Shown: positions 45,628 to 63,963, counted from the first letter of the stretch. The stretch is DNA of 64,000 nt from Mytilus edulis (GCF_963676685.1 NC_092350.1:10436958-10500957); one strand, 5' to 3'. The notes: a model not told the origin generated them from the sequence alone. Numbers and translations: made by a program.

Positions 45628-45639
45628 ACATCTGTCAAA

Positions 45640-46014
45640 ATGCCACCAAAAGTTGGAACCAAAGGAGCCAAAAAGGCCGTAACAAAGGCAAAGACTGCCC
45701 GACCCGGCGGTGACAAGAAAAGGAGGAGGAAGAGGAGAGAATCCTATGCCATCTACATCTACAAAGTCTTGAGACAGGTTCACCCAGACACTGGAGTATC
45801 CTCAAAGGCTATGTCTATCATGAACAGTTTTGTCAACGATATCTTTGAGAGGATCGCTGCAGAAGCTTCCCGTCTCGCTCACTACAACAAGAGATCTACC
45901 ATCACATCTCGGGAGATCCAGACTGCAGTTCGTCTGCTCTTACCCGGTGAATTGGCCAAGCACGCTGTCAGTGAAGGTACCAAAGCCGTCACAAAGTACA
46001 CCAGCAGCAAGTAA
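45640..46014 (+). CDS. H2B: histone H2B, unit 1 (promoter displaced)
   Basis: 124 aa starting [20 protein letters not shown], with the basic [12 protein letters not shown] stretch, the histone fold ([20 protein letters not shown]) and the end KYTSSK. It pairs with H2A. It differs from units 2-4 by two synonymous bases (GAT/GAC and AGG/AGA). Only 14 bp before the ATG are native; the promoter lies 6 kb away beyond a LINE. Expression would need LINE read-through or a new promoter. Confidence 0.97.
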   Translation: MPPKVGTKGAKKAVTKAKTARPGGDKKRRRKRRESYAIYIYKVLRQVHPDTGVSSKAMSIMNSFVNDIFERIAAEASRLAHYNKRSTITSREIQTAVRLLLPGELAKHAVSEGTKAVTKYTSSK

Positions 46015-46040
46015 ACAACGAGAAGTTTCACTTCACAAAC

Positions 46041-46056
46041 GGCCCTTTTCAGGGCC
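46041..46056 (+). terminator. histone 3' stem-loop of H2B, unit 1
   Basis: GGCCCU-UUUC-AGGGCC with a purine-rich AAAAAGAGTC downstream. Confidence 0.92.
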
Positions 46057-46697
46057 ACCAACATTTTTCAAAAAGAGTCTTATTATTGTTGTACATATCA
46101 AACTTCTAACACAAGCTGTGTCCCACCCCAAAATGACCAATTTATCTATATCTGGATTCTGTCTTTTTGTCTTTCTTTCTTTCTTATTTTTCGCTTCTTT
46201 ATTCTTCATCTGATTAGTCCGATTTCAAAAAAGTTTGATATTAAAAAAAAAATATATATACACAAAATTTAACGGGTTATACATTTCTTCCTCCCTTTTT
46301 TTGGGGTCTAGAATAAAATTATACTTGAATATGTATTGATGAACCATTGTATAAAACATAAACACGAACAGATAAATTCAACGTTGACAGAAAGGGGAAA
46401 AAAGGGGGGGGGGATAAAAAAAAAAACCAACAATATAAACTAGATTGAATGTTTGACAATGGAGAACATAAAAGAATATGAAATAAAGAATAAAATTGTA
46501 ATTTACATTAAAAATCTGGATTCATATTGTATCCACAGACTTGCTTGCCTTTTTTTAATGGGGGTAAAATAAAAAATGAAAAAGTGAAATATGAGCGAAT
46601 AAAAGAAAAAAGGAAAGAAAAGAAAGTTGGACAGGAGAAAGCTATGATTTTCATTTTTAAGTACAACAAATGCAGATTCTTTTTGAAATATGTTGGT
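46057..46697. other. unit 1 H2B-H4 spacer
   Basis: Between two convergent histone genes; homopolymer-rich, no gene. Confidence 0.8.
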
Positions 46698-46713
46698 GGC
46701 CCTGAAAAGGGCC
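46698..46713 (-). terminator. histone 3' stem-loop of H4, unit 1
   Basis: GGCCCU-UUUC-AGGGCC on the minus-strand RNA. Confidence 0.92.
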
Positions 46714-46741
46714 GTTGTATTTGTATTTTTCAGCTGGCTGT

Positions 46742-47255
<514 letters not shown>

Positions 47256-48716
47256 ATATATGAAAATAAAATATTTCAAACTGTATACAAATAAAAATAC
47301 AAAGATTATAAAAGATGGACCAAATAACTAATGATCTCCATCATCAATTAATACTTCTTATATTTTCCAATGTGAAAGAGATTTATTTCCTTTTACTTAA
47401 ATTAAAATACAAGAACATATCACACTGCATACATAAGCAGGAGTTAACAATGTGCAATTGCAATTAAAAACAATTAGTTTAAAAAAAATCTTTTTATACA
47501 GTTTTTTCTTGTTCTAAGGATACAGTTTCAGAGATAGTCCACTCTGCAGACTTAAGAGAGTAAAAGCAAAACTAAACTACAGCATACCAGTTTTAATAGT
47601 TAAGCATGGACAGATAAATTTGTAAATAAAAACAGGTGTGCATAATAATTTTTCTAAAAATCACCTTTACCAGTTTCAATAAAGATGTCCCGGGAAATTG
47701 ACATTTCAAACATGTTATTATTACATGTATACAATCAATGCTCATCTTTTAACTACTAATTAGGAATCTTTCTAAATTTAGCAGCTACATATATATGAAT
47801 ACTTTATACATGTAGTCATAAGCTTTTGAAATGTACACAGTGCAGCCTCACTTTTTAAATACCACAATTGGTACATCACTGAATGAATAAATTATTGCGC
47901 CTTGCCTATTTTTCTCCACCAATTGGGAAAAAAGATTCATCCGCACACATGTTCACATCATTTATAAGGCACATAGAGCACCCAAAATAGCTGCATTTTA
48001 ATCGCAAAATAAAGGTATTAAAAAAAAAGTTCTTTCTGTAACACACAATTGATGAAGACAAAGTTTTCAATGAGAATTTAAGGTGGACTACTTGGACCCG
48101 TACCGAAAATATATTTCAGAAATATAAAATAATTGAATCTTCTCATGTTGTCACAGTATAATACACAATATAAGTAAAAATTACATACAAAAAGCATCTA
48201 AAAAAAACAGTGAGAAAATAAGACCTGAGAAAAATGCATTTTAGAGAAAAATATAACCACAGAAATTAGAAAGAAATACATTTTAATAATTCTGCAATTA
48301 GTAGATGGATTGTGTTGTTCTTGGAGTATGTTTTTTCTTACCTTTTTCTATTTATGTATACATGTATATTATTTTTTTTCAGGGCGGTATACCAGAAAAT
48401 GTATAACATTCTTGTTTTTTTTTTTCTGTAGGATTTGGAAGAAAATATGTATGTCTCTCTGTCTCTCTCTCTATATATTTATCCTTTTATTTCTTTCCTT
48501 TGCATGTTTTGAAATAAGTTTCTCTTTATGTTTCTTCTTCTTTCAATACAGTAACCTGACTGTCTTGGTCTAATCTTAGTGCAAAATAAAAAGATAAAAA
48601 GAAAGAAGAATAAAGATGTGGAGAAAGAAGAATAAAGAAAGATGGTGGAGAGGGGGTTTCAGCTATATTTGATTTTGATGTACAACATATTCAGACTCTT
48701 TTTGAAAAATATTGGT
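47256..48716. other. H4-H3 spacer, unit 2
   Basis: About 1.5 kb, AT-rich. It contains the intact (empty) insertion site of the 2.5-kb transposon at 47861-47880. ORFs here are low-complexity. Confidence 0.8.
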
Positions 48717-48732
48717 GGCCCTTAAAAGGGCC
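48717..48732 (-). terminator. histone 3' stem-loop of H3, unit 2
   Basis: GGCCCU-UUUA-AGGGCC, the UUUA-loop version seen in all four H3 genes. Confidence 0.9.
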
Positions 48733-48757
48733 GTTATTGTATAGAGTAAAGGTCAGT

Positions 48758-49390
<633 letters not shown>

Positions 49391-50652
49391 ATTATTGTTC
49401 ACCCCAAGCTAACATTTGGCACACATTTGTTTCTATTCTGTTTTGTTGTGATCGTGTCAACGAAAATTTAAATCAGAAAAAAAAGTACTCAAGAGTAATG
49501 AAGAATTGAATTATTCTTTATTCAAATAATAAATAATTGGTTAATCAACAGTCTGACACGAAATTAATAATTGACAGGAAAATAAGTCTCTGTAAATTAA
49601 ATAGCAAAATAGGAAAAAAAAGAAGAAAAAAACATCATCCATCCATTTTGATCAGTATCCGATTGGTATAGACATGCAGCCGTTTTCTTAGAGCGTGTCG
49701 CCTGTTTCTCGTATAAAGACATGCTTATAACAGTACACAACTGTCACTCGTCTCACTCGTCTCAGTGTCTTGAAAAGGTTCTTACGACAGAGAGAACACT
49801 TTTTAATGTCTATAGTCTTTGTATTCTCTAGCTACATTCTCTGTATTCTCTATAGTCTCGGTATTCTCTCCAGTATACTGCACGCATACTGGGAAACTTG
49901 CTCATTGTTAAAGTATTATTTATTGTTTATATACGATTTTGCCGAATACAACTGATTTCAGCTTAAAAAAAAAAAAAAATCTACACAACTATAAATATAC
50001 GCATAAGTACTTTGTATTAGAACACAAACTATATATTATATATTTAAGAGAATGTGACAGCAGAAGAAGAAGAAGAAGAAAAGAATCCAGCTAGATCACA
50101 GACAAGACCGACACACACAACGAACGAACGAACGAACGAACGAACGAACGAACGAACGAACGAACGAACGAACGAACGAACGAACGAACGAACGAACGAA
50201 CGAACGAACGAACGAATATATTTATATAAAAATAAGGTCAAAGATTGTAATTTGTGTGCGTAAATTATATAATATAATATATAGGACTGCAACTAATTTA
50301 CACAACAAACGATACAAATATGCAACATTGACCACTAACAACTGAGTTTTTCTTCCTCTCGTGCTTGCGCATTTCCGTCGAATATACGTTATATGGTTGT
50401 ATATTTTCTTGGACTTGTATAAGAAAAGAAAGAAAGAAAAAAAAAAGAAACATGTAATGTTCTTCATTTTTTTCACACCAACTATTGTAATATATGATAA
50501 GAAAGTAGACACCTGTATATTGTTTGCAAAGAAAAAAGAAAACAGAAAAATAAAAAGACAGAGAAATAGAGGGAGTGAGCTATGTTTGAGATTGCTTTCT
50601 GCATTCAACTAAATTGTACAACAAAATCAGATTCTTTTTGAAAAATGTTGGT
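49391..50652. other. H3-H2A spacer, unit 2
   Basis: AT-rich with a long CGAA array. No gene. Confidence 0.8.
50120..50216 (+). repeat. CGAA microsatellite, unit 2
   Basis: About 24 units of CGAA. It gives spurious TNER and SFVR repeat ORFs. Confidence 0.95.
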
Positions 50653-50668
50653 GGCCCTGAAAAGGGCC
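50653..50668 (-). terminator. histone 3' stem-loop of H2A, unit 2
   Basis: GGCCCU-UUUC-AGGGCC. Confidence 0.92.
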
Positions 50669-50698
50669 GTTGTAAGTGAAGTTTCTGTTGTGTTGACT

Positions 50699-51358
<660 letters not shown>

Positions 51359-51733
51359 ATGCCACCAAAAGTTGGAACCAAAGGAGCCAAAAAGGCCGTA
51401 ACAAAGGCAAAGACTGCCCGACCCGGCGGTGACAAGAAAAGGAGGAGGAAGAGGAGAGAATCCTATGCCATCTACATCTACAAAGTCTTGAGACAGGTTC
51501 ACCCAGACACTGGAGTATCCTCAAAGGCTATGTCTATCATGAACAGTTTTGTCAACGACATCTTTGAGAGAATCGCTGCAGAAGCTTCCCGTCTCGCTCA
51601 CTACAACAAGAGATCTACCATCACATCTCGGGAGATCCAGACTGCAGTTCGTCTGCTCTTACCCGGTGAATTGGCCAAGCACGCTGTCAGTGAAGGTACC
51701 AAAGCCGTCACAAAGTACACCAGCAGCAAGTAA
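51359..51733 (+). CDS. H2B: histone H2B, unit 2
   Basis: 124 aa, same protein as unit 1, with the native 5' UTR (ATACATCTGTC directly before the ATG context). Confidence 0.98.
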   Translation: MPPKVGTKGAKKAVTKAKTARPGGDKKRRRKRRESYAIYIYKVLRQVHPDTGVSSKAMSIMNSFVNDIFERIAAEASRLAHYNKRSTITSREIQTAVRLLLPGELAKHAVSEGTKAVTKYTSSK

Positions 51734-51759
51734 ACAACGAGAAGTTTCACTTCACAAAC

Positions 51760-51775
51760 GGCCCTTTTCAGGGCC
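51760..51775 (+). terminator. histone 3' stem-loop of H2B, unit 2
   Basis: GGCCCU-UUUC-AGGGCC. Confidence 0.92.
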
Positions 51776-52441
51776 ACCAACATTTTTCAAAAAGAGTCTT
51801 ATTATTGTTGTACATAACAAACTTCTAAATCAAGCTGTGTCCCACCCCAAAAATGAACAATTTATCTATATCTGGATTCTGTCTTTTTGTCTTTCTTTCT
51901 TGCTTTCTTATTTTTCTCTTCTTTATTCTTCATCTGATTAGTCCGATTTCAAAAAAGGTTGTTATTAAAAATATACACAAAATTTAACGGGTTATACGTT
52001 TCTTCCTCTCTTTTTTTTGTGTGTCTAGAATAAAATTATACTTGAATATGTATTGATGAACCATTGTATAAAACATAAACACGAACAGATAAATTCAACG
52101 TTGACAGAAAGGGGGGCGGGGATAAAAAAAAAACAAAACCAAACAATATAAACTAGATTGAATGTTTGACAATGGAGAAAAATTAAGCAATATATTTATG
52201 ACATAAAAGAATATGAAATAAAGAATAAAATTGTAATTTACATTACAAATCGGGATTCATATTGTATCCACAGACTTGCTTGCCTTTTTTTAATGGGGGT
52301 AAAATAAAAAATGAAAAAGTACAATATGAGCGAATAAAAGAAAAAAGGAAAGAAAAGAAAGTTGGGCAAGTTGGACAAGAGAAAGCTATGATTTTCATTT
52401 TTAAGTACAACAAATGCAGATTCTTTTTGAAATATGTTGGT
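51776..52441. other. H2B-H4 spacer, unit 2
   Basis: Homopolymer-rich spacer between convergent genes; no gene. Confidence 0.8.
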
Positions 52442-52457
52442 GGCCCTGAAAAGGGCC
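52442..52457 (-). terminator. histone 3' stem-loop of H4, unit 2
   Basis: GGCCCU-UUUC-AGGGCC. Confidence 0.92.
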
Positions 52458-52485
52458 GTTGTATTTGTATTTTTCAGCTGGCTGT

Positions 52486-52999
<514 letters not shown>

Positions 53000-54460
53000 A
53001 TATATGAAAATAAAATATTTCAAACTGTATACAAATAAAAATACAAAGATTATAAAAGATGGACCAAATAACTAATGATCTCCATCATCAATTAATACTT
53101 CTTATATTTTCCAATGTGAAAGAGATTTATTTCCTTTTACTTAAATTAAAATACAAGAACATATCACACTGCATACATAAGCAGGAGTTAACAATGTGCA
53201 ATTGCAATTAAAAACAATTAGTTTAAAAAAAATCTTTTTATACAGTTTTTTCTTGTTCTAAGGATACAGTTTCAGAGATAGTCCACTCTGCAGACTTAAG
53301 AGAGTAAAAGCAAAACTAAACTACAGCATACCAGTTTTAATAGTTAAGCATGGACAGATAAATTTGTAAATAAAAACAGGTGTGCATAATAATTTTTCTA
53401 AAAATCACCTTTACCAGTTTCAATAAAGATGTCCCGGGAAATTGACATTTCAAACATGTTATTATTACATGTATACAATCAATGCTCATCTTTTAACTAC
53501 TAATTAGGAATCTTTCTAAATTTAGCAGCTACATATATATGAATACTTTATACATGTAGTCATAAGCTTTTGAAATGTACACAGTGCAGCCTCACTTTTT
53601 AAATACCACAATTGGTACATCACTGAATGAATAAATTATTGCGCCTTGCCTATTTTTCTCCACCAATTGGGAAAAAAGATTCATCCGCACACATGTTCAC
53701 ATCATTTATAAGGCACATAGAGCACCCAAAATAGCTGCATTTTAATCGCAAAATAAAGGTATTAAAAAAAAAGTTCTTTCTGTAACACACAATTGATGAA
53801 GACAAAGTTTTCAATGAGAATTTAAGGTGGACTACTTGGACCCGTACCGAAAATATATTTCAGAAATATAAAATAATTGAATCTTCTCATGTTGTCACAG
53901 TATAATACACAATATAAGTAAAAATTACATACAAAAAGCATCTAAAAAAAACAGTGAGAAAATAAGACCTGAGAAAAATGCATTTTAGAGAAAAATATAA
54001 CCACAGAAATTAGAAAGAAATACATTTTAATAATTCTGCAATTAGTAGATGGATTGTGTTGTTCTTGGAGTATGTTTTTTCTTACCTTTTTCTATTTATG
54101 TATACATGTATATTATTTTTTTTCAGGGCGGTATACCAGAAAATGTATAACATTCTTGTTTTTTTTTTTCTGTAGGATTTGGAAGAAAATATGTATGTCT
54201 CTCTGTCTCTCTCTCTATATATTTATCCTTTTATTTCTTTCCTTTGCATGTTTTGAAATAAGTTTCTCTTTATGTTTCTTCTTCTTTCAATACAGTAACC
54301 TGACTGTCTTGGTCTAATCTTAGTGCAAAATAAAAAGATAAAAAGAAAGAAGAATAAAGATGTGGAGAAAGAAGAATAAAGAAAGATGGTGGAGAGGGGG
54401 TTTCAGCTATATTTGATTTTGATGTACAACATATTCAGACTCTTTTTGAAAAATATTGGT
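53000..54460. other. H4-H3 spacer, unit 3
   Basis: As in unit 2, no gene. Confidence 0.8.
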
Positions 54461-54476
54461 GGCCCTTAAAAGGGCC
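54461..54476 (-). terminator. histone 3' stem-loop of H3, unit 3
   Basis: UUUA-loop stem-loop. Confidence 0.9.
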
Positions 54477-54501
54477 GTTATTGTATAGAGTAAAGGTCAG
54501 T

Positions 54502-55134
<633 letters not shown>

Positions 55135-56390
55135 ATTATTGTTCACCCCAAGCTAACATTTGGCACACATTTGTTTCTATTCTGTTTTGTTGTGATCGTG
55201 TCAACGAAAATTTAAATCAGAAAAAAAAGTACTCAAGAGTAATGAAGAATTGAATTATTCTTTATTCAAATAATAAATAATTGGTTAATCAACAGTCTGA
55301 CACGAAATTAATAATTGACAGGAAAATAAGTCTCTGTAAATTAAATAGCAAAATAGGAAAAAAAAGAAGAAAAAAACATCATCCATCCATTTTGATCAGT
55401 ATCCGATTGGTATAGACATGCAGCCGTTTTCTTAGAGCGTGTCGCCTGTTTCTCGTATAAAGACATGCTTATAACAGTACACAACTGTCACTCGTCTCAC
55501 TCGTCTCAGTGTCTTGAAAAGGTTCTTACGACAGAGAGAACACTTTTTAATGTCTATAGTCTTTGTATTCTCTAGCTACATTCTCTGTATTCTCTATAGT
55601 CTCGGTATTCTCTCCAGTATACTGCACGCATACTGGGAAACTTGCTCATTGTTAAAGTATTATTTATTGTTTATATACGATTTTGCCGAATACAACTGAT
55701 TTCAGCTTAAAAAAAAAAAAAAATCTACACAACTATAAATATACGCATAAGTACTTTGTATTAGAACACAAACTATATATTATATATTTAAGAGAATGTG
55801 ACAGCAGAAGAAGAAGAAGAAGAAAAGAATCCAGCTAGATCACAGACAAGACCGACACACACACAACGAACGAACGAACGAACGAACGAACGAACGAACG
55901 AACGAACGAACGAACGAACGAACGAACGAACGAACGAACGAACGAACGAACGAATATATTTATATAAAAATAAGGTCAAAGATTGTAATTTGTGTGCGTA
56001 AATTATATAATATAATATATAGGACTGCAACTAATTTACACAACAAACGATACAAATATGCAACATTGACCACTAACAACTGAGTTTTTCTTCCTCTCGT
56101 GCTTGCGCATTTCCGTCGAATATACGTTATATGGTTGTATATTTTCTTGGACTTGTATAAGAAAAGAAAGAAAGAAAAAAAAAAGAAACATGTAATGTTC
56201 TTCATTTTTTTCACACCAACTATTGTAATATATGATAAGAAAGTAGACACCTGTATATTGTTTGCAAAGAAAAAAGAAAACAGAAAAATAAAAAGACAGA
56301 GAAATAGAGGGAGTGAGCTATGTTTGAGATTGCTTTCTGCATTCAACTAAATTGTACAACAAAATCAGATTCTTTTTGAAAAATGTTGGT
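55135..56390. other. H3-H2A spacer, unit 3
   Basis: AT-rich with a CGAA array; no gene. Confidence 0.8.
55866..55954 (+). repeat. CGAA microsatellite, unit 3
   Basis: About 22 units, two fewer than unit 2, with one extra CA before it. This explains the 6-bp difference between periods. Confidence 0.95.
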
Positions 56391-56406
56391 GGCCCTGAAA
56401 AGGGCC
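56391..56406 (-). terminator. histone 3' stem-loop of H2A, unit 3
   Basis: GGCCCU-UUUC-AGGGCC. Confidence 0.92.
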
Positions 56407-56436
56407 GTTGTAAGTGAAGTTTCTGTTGTGTTGACT

Positions 56437-57096
<660 letters not shown>

Positions 57097-57471
57097 ATGC
57101 CACCAAAAGTTGGAACCAAAGGAGCCAAAAAGGCCGTAACAAAGGCAAAGACTGCCCGACCCGGCGGTGACAAGAAAAGGAGGAGGAAGAGGAGAGAATC
57201 CTATGCCATCTACATCTACAAAGTCTTGAGACAGGTTCACCCAGACACTGGAGTATCCTCAAAGGCTATGTCTATCATGAACAGTTTTGTCAACGACATC
57301 TTTGAGAGAATCGCTGCAGAAGCTTCCCGTCTCGCTCACTACAACAAGAGATCTACCATCACATCTCGGGAGATCCAGACTGCAGTTCGTCTGCTCTTAC
57401 CCGGTGAATTGGCCAAGCACGCTGTCAGTGAAGGTACCAAAGCCGTCACAAAGTACACCAGCAGCAAGTAA
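57097..57471 (+). CDS. H2B: histone H2B, unit 3
   Basis: 124 aa, same protein as the other units. Confidence 0.98.
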   Translation: MPPKVGTKGAKKAVTKAKTARPGGDKKRRRKRRESYAIYIYKVLRQVHPDTGVSSKAMSIMNSFVNDIFERIAAEASRLAHYNKRSTITSREIQTAVRLLLPGELAKHAVSEGTKAVTKYTSSK

Positions 57472-57497
57472 ACAACGAGAAGTTTCACTTCACAAAC

Positions 57498-57513
57498 GGC
57501 CCTTTTCAGGGCC
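57498..57513 (+). terminator. histone 3' stem-loop of H2B, unit 3
   Basis: GGCCCU-UUUC-AGGGCC. Confidence 0.92.
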
Positions 57514-58179
57514 ACCAACATTTTTCAAAAAGAGTCTTATTATTGTTGTACATAACAAACTTCTAAATCAAGCTGTGTCCCACCCCAAAAATGAACAATT
57601 TATCTATATCTGGATTCTGTCTTTTTGTCTTTCTTTCTTGCTTTCTTATTTTTCTCTTCTTTATTCTTCATCTGATTAGTCCGATTTCAAAAAAGGTTGT
57701 TATTAAAAATATACACAAAATTTAACGGGTTATACGTTTCTTCCTCTCTTTTTTTTGTGTGTCTAGAATAAAATTATACTTGAATATGTATTGATGAACC
57801 ATTGTATAAAACATAAACACGAACAGATAAATTCAACGTTGACAGAAAGGGGGGCGGGGATAAAAAAAAAACAAAACCAAACAATATAAACTAGATTGAA
57901 TGTTTGACAATGGAGAAAAATTAAGCAATATATTTATGACATAAAAGAATATGAAATAAAGAATAAAATTGTAATTTACATTACAAATCGGGATTCATAT
58001 TGTATCCACAGACTTGCTTGCCTTTTTTTAATGGGGGTAAAATAAAAAATGAAAAAGTACAATATGAGCGAATAAAAGAAAAAAGGAAAGAAAAGAAAGT
58101 TGGGCAAGTTGGACAAGAGAAAGCTATGATTTTCATTTTTAAGTACAACAAATGCAGATTCTTTTTGAAATATGTTGGT
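57514..58179. other. H2B-H4 spacer, unit 3
   Basis: Homopolymer-rich, no gene. Confidence 0.8.
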
Positions 58180-58195
58180 GGCCCTGAAAAGGGCC
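58180..58195 (-). terminator. histone 3' stem-loop of H4, unit 3
   Basis: GGCCCU-UUUC-AGGGCC. Confidence 0.92.
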
Positions 58196-58223
58196 GTTGT
58201 ATTTGTATTTTTCAGCTGGCTGT

Positions 58224-58737
<514 letters not shown>

Positions 58738-60198
58738 ATATATGAAAATAAAATATTTCAAACTGTATACAAATAAAAATACAAAGATTATAAAAGATGG
58801 ACCAAATAACTAATGATCTCCATCATCAATTAATACTTCTTATATTTTCCAATGTGAAAGAGATTTATTTCCTTTTACTTAAATTAAAATACAAGAACAT
58901 ATCACACTGCATACATAAGCAGGAGTTAACAATGTGCAATTGCAATTAAAAACAATTAGTTTAAAAAAAATCTTTTTATACAGTTTTTTCTTGTTCTAAG
59001 GATACAGTTTCAGAGATAGTCCACTCTGCAGACTTAAGAGAGTAAAAGCAAAACTAAACTACAGCATACCAGTTTTAATAGTTAAGCATGGACAGATAAA
59101 TTTGTAAATAAAAACAGGTGTGCATAATAATTTTTCTAAAAATCACCTTTACCAGTTTCAATAAAGATGTCCCGGGAAATTGACATTTCAAACATGTTAT
59201 TATTACATGTATACAATCAATGCTCATCTTTTAACTACTAATTAGGAATCTTTCTAAATTTAGCAGCTACATATATATGAATACTTTATACATGTAGTCA
59301 TAAGCTTTTGAAATGTACACAGTGCAGCCTCACTTTTTAAATACCACAATTGGTACATCACTGAATGAATAAATTATTGCGCCTTGCCTATTTTTCTCCA
59401 CCAATTGGGAAAAAAGATTCATCCGCACACATGTTCACATCATTTATAAGGCACATAGAGCACCCAAAATAGCTGCATTTTAATCGCAAAATAAAGGTAT
59501 TAAAAAAAAAGTTCTTTCTGTAACACACAATTGATGAAGACAAAGTTTTCAATGAGAATTTAAGGTGGACTACTTGGACCCGTACCGAAAATATATTTCA
59601 GAAATATAAAATAATTGAATCTTCTCATGTTGTCACAGTATAATACACAATATAAGTAAAAATTACATACAAAAAGCATCTAAAAAAAACAGTGAGAAAA
59701 TAAGACCTGAGAAAAATGCATTTTAGAGAAAAATATAACCACAGAAATTAGAAAGAAATACATTTTAATAATTCTGCAATTAGTAGATGGATTGTGTTGT
59801 TCTTGGAGTATGTTTTTTCTTACCTTTTTCTATTTATGTATACATGTATATTATTTTTTTTCAGGGCGGTATACCAGAAAATGTATAACATTCTTGTTTT
59901 TTTTTTTCTGTAGGATTTGGAAGAAAATATGTATGTCTCTCTGTCTCTCTCTCTATATATTTATCCTTTTATTTCTTTCCTTTGCATGTTTTGAAATAAG
60001 TTTCTCTTTATGTTTCTTCTTCTTTCAATACAGTAACCTGACTGTCTTGGTCTAATCTTAGTGCAAAATAAAAAGATAAAAAGAAAGAAGAATAAAGATG
60101 TGGAGAAAGAAGAATAAAGAAAGATGGTGGAGAGGGGGTTTCAGCTATATTTGATTTTGATGTACAACATATTCAGACTCTTTTTGAAAAATATTGGT
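58738..60198. other. H4-H3 spacer, unit 4
   Basis: As in unit 2, no gene. Confidence 0.8.
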
Positions 60199-60214
60199 GG
60201 CCCTTAAAAGGGCC
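60199..60214 (-). terminator. histone 3' stem-loop of H3, unit 4
   Basis: UUUA-loop stem-loop. Confidence 0.9.
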
Positions 60215-60239
60215 GTTATTGTATAGAGTAAAGGTCAGT

Positions 60240-60872
<633 letters not shown>

Positions 60873-62128
60873 ATTATTGTTCACCCCAAGCTAACATTTG
60901 GCACACATTTGTTTCTATTCTGTTTTGTTGTGATCGTGTCAACGAAAATTTAAATCAGAAAAAAAAGTACTCAAGAGTAATGAAGAATTGAATTATTCTT
61001 TATTCAAATAATAAATAATTGGTTAATCAACAGTCTGACACGAAATTAATAATTGACAGGAAAATAAGTCTCTGTAAATTAAATAGCAAAATAGGAAAAA
61101 AAAGAAGAAAAAAACATCATCCATCCATTTTGATCAGTATCCGATTGGTATAGACATGCAGCCGTTTTCTTAGAGCGTGTCGCCTGTTTCTCGTATAAAG
61201 ACATGCTTATAACAGTACACAACTGTCACTCGTCTCACTCGTCTCAGTGTCTTGAAAAGGTTCTTACGACAGAGAGAACACTTTTTAATGTCTATAGTCT
61301 TTGTATTCTCTAGCTACATTCTCTGTATTCTCTATAGTCTCGGTATTCTCTCCAGTATACTGCACGCATACTGGGAAACTTGCTCATTGTTAAAGTATTA
61401 TTTATTGTTTATATACGATTTTGCCGAATACAACTGATTTCAGCTTAAAAAAAAAAAAAAATCTACACAACTATAAATATACGCATAAGTACTTTGTATT
61501 AGAACACAAACTATATATTATATATTTAAGAGAATGTGACAGCAGAAGAAGAAGAAGAAGAAAAGAATCCAGCTAGATCACAGACAAGACCGACACACAC
61601 ACAACGAACGAACGAACGAACGAACGAACGAACGAACGAACGAACGAACGAACGAACGAACGAACGAACGAACGAACGAACGAACGAACGAATATATTTA
61701 TATAAAAATAAGGTCAAAGATTGTAATTTGTGTGCGTAAATTATATAATATAATATATAGGACTGCAACTAATTTACACAACAAACGATACAAATATGCA
61801 ACATTGACCACTAACAACTGAGTTTTTCTTCCTCTCGTGCTTGCGCATTTCCGTCGAATATACGTTATATGGTTGTATATTTTCTTGGACTTGTATAAGA
61901 AAAGAAAGAAAGAAAAAAAAAAGAAACATGTAATGTTCTTCATTTTTTTCACACCAACTATTGTAATATATGATAAGAAAGTAGACACCTGTATATTGTT
62001 TGCAAAGAAAAAAGAAAACAGAAAAATAAAAAGACAGAGAAATAGAGGGAGTGAGCTATGTTTGAGATTGCTTTCTGCATTCAACTAAATTGTACAACAA
62101 AATCAGATTCTTTTTGAAAAATGTTGGT
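60873..62128. other. H3-H2A spacer, unit 4
   Basis: AT-rich with a CGAA array at about 61604-61692 of the same length as unit 3; no gene. Confidence 0.8.
61604..61692 (+). repeat. CGAA microsatellite, unit 4
   Basis: Same repeat count as unit 3. Confidence 0.95.
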
Positions 62129-62144
62129 GGCCCTGAAAAGGGCC
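62129..62144 (-). terminator. histone 3' stem-loop of H2A, unit 4
   Basis: GGCCCU-UUUC-AGGGCC. Confidence 0.92.
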
Positions 62145-62174
62145 GTTGTAAGTGAAGTTTCTGTTGTGTTGACT

Positions 62175-62834
<660 letters not shown>

Positions 62835-63209
62835 ATGCCACCAAAAGTTGGAACCAAAGGAGCCAAAAAGGCCGTAACAAAGGCAAAGACTGCCCGACCC
62901 GGCGGTGACAAGAAAAGGAGGAGGAAGAGGAGAGAATCCTATGCCATCTACATCTACAAAGTCTTGAGACAGGTTCACCCAGACACTGGAGTATCCTCAA
63001 AGGCTATGTCTATCATGAACAGTTTTGTCAACGACATCTTTGAGAGAATCGCTGCAGAAGCTTCCCGTCTCGCTCACTACAACAAGAGATCTACCATCAC
63101 ATCTCGGGAGATCCAGACTGCAGTTCGTCTGCTCTTACCCGGTGAATTGGCCAAGCACGCTGTCAGTGAAGGTACCAAAGCCGTCACAAAGTACACCAGC
63201 AGCAAGTAA
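62835..63209 (+). CDS. H2B: histone H2B, unit 4
   Basis: 124 aa, same protein as the other units. Confidence 0.98.
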   Translation: MPPKVGTKGAKKAVTKAKTARPGGDKKRRRKRRESYAIYIYKVLRQVHPDTGVSSKAMSIMNSFVNDIFERIAAEASRLAHYNKRSTITSREIQTAVRLLLPGELAKHAVSEGTKAVTKYTSSK

Positions 63210-63235
63210 ACAACGAGAAGTTTCACTTCACAAAC

Positions 63236-63251
63236 GGCCCTTTTCAGGGCC
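63236..63251 (+). terminator. histone 3' stem-loop of H2B, unit 4
   Basis: GGCCCU-UUUC-AGGGCC. Confidence 0.92.
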
Positions 63252-63917
63252 ACCAACATTTTTCAAAAAGAGTCTTATTATTGTTGTACATAACAAACTT
63301 CTAAATCAAGCTGTGTCCCACCCCAAAAATGAACAATTTATCTATATCTGGATTCTGTCTTTTTGTCTTTCTTTCTTGCTTTCTTATTTTTCTCTTCTTT
63401 ATTCTTCATCTGATTAGTCCGATTTCAAAAAAGGTTGTTATTAAAAATATACACAAAATTTAACGGGTTATACGTTTCTTCCTCTCTTTTTTTTGTGTGT
63501 CTAGAATAAAATTATACTTGAATATGTATTGATGAACCATTGTATAAAACATAAACACGAACAGATAAATTCAACGTTGACAGAAAGGGGGGCGGGGATA
63601 AAAAAAAAACAAAACCAAACAATATAAACTAGATTGAATGTTTGACAATGGAGAAAAATTAAGCAATATATTTATGACATAAAAGAATATGAAATAAAGA
63701 ATAAAATTGTAATTTACATTACAAATCGGGATTCATATTGTATCCACAGACTTGCTTGCCTTTTTTTAATGGGGTAAAATAAAAAATGAAAAAGTACAAT
63801 ATGAGCGAATAAAAAGAAAAAAGGAAAGAAAAGAAAGTTGGGCAAGTTGGACAAGAGAAAGCTATGATTTTCATTTTTAAGTACAACAAATGCAGATTCT
63901 TTTTGAAATATGTTGGT
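63252..63917. other. H2B-H4 spacer, unit 4
   Basis: Like unit 3 except for two one-base homopolymer indels near 63774 and 63811. Confidence 0.8.
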
Positions 63918-63933
63918 GGCCCTGAAAAGGGCC
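63918..63933 (-). terminator. histone 3' stem-loop of H4, unit 4
   Basis: GGCCCU-UUUC-AGGGCC. Confidence 0.92.
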
Positions 63934-63963
63934 GTTGTATTTGTATTTTTCAGCTGGCTGTTT

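Noticed and set aside
48310..48573. Phe/Cys-rich ORFs in the H4-H3 spacers, also at 25854, 54054 and 59792
   Set aside because: They come from T-rich and CT-rich runs, and the unit 1 copy differs by indels.
50044..50292. TNER/SFVR repeat ORFs in the H3-H2A spacers
   Set aside because: They are translations of the CGAA microsatellite, open on both strands and varying with repeat number.
50222..50608. 128-codon minus ORF in the H3-H2A spacer
   Set aside because: Low-complexity; it is broken in unit 1 and has no domain.
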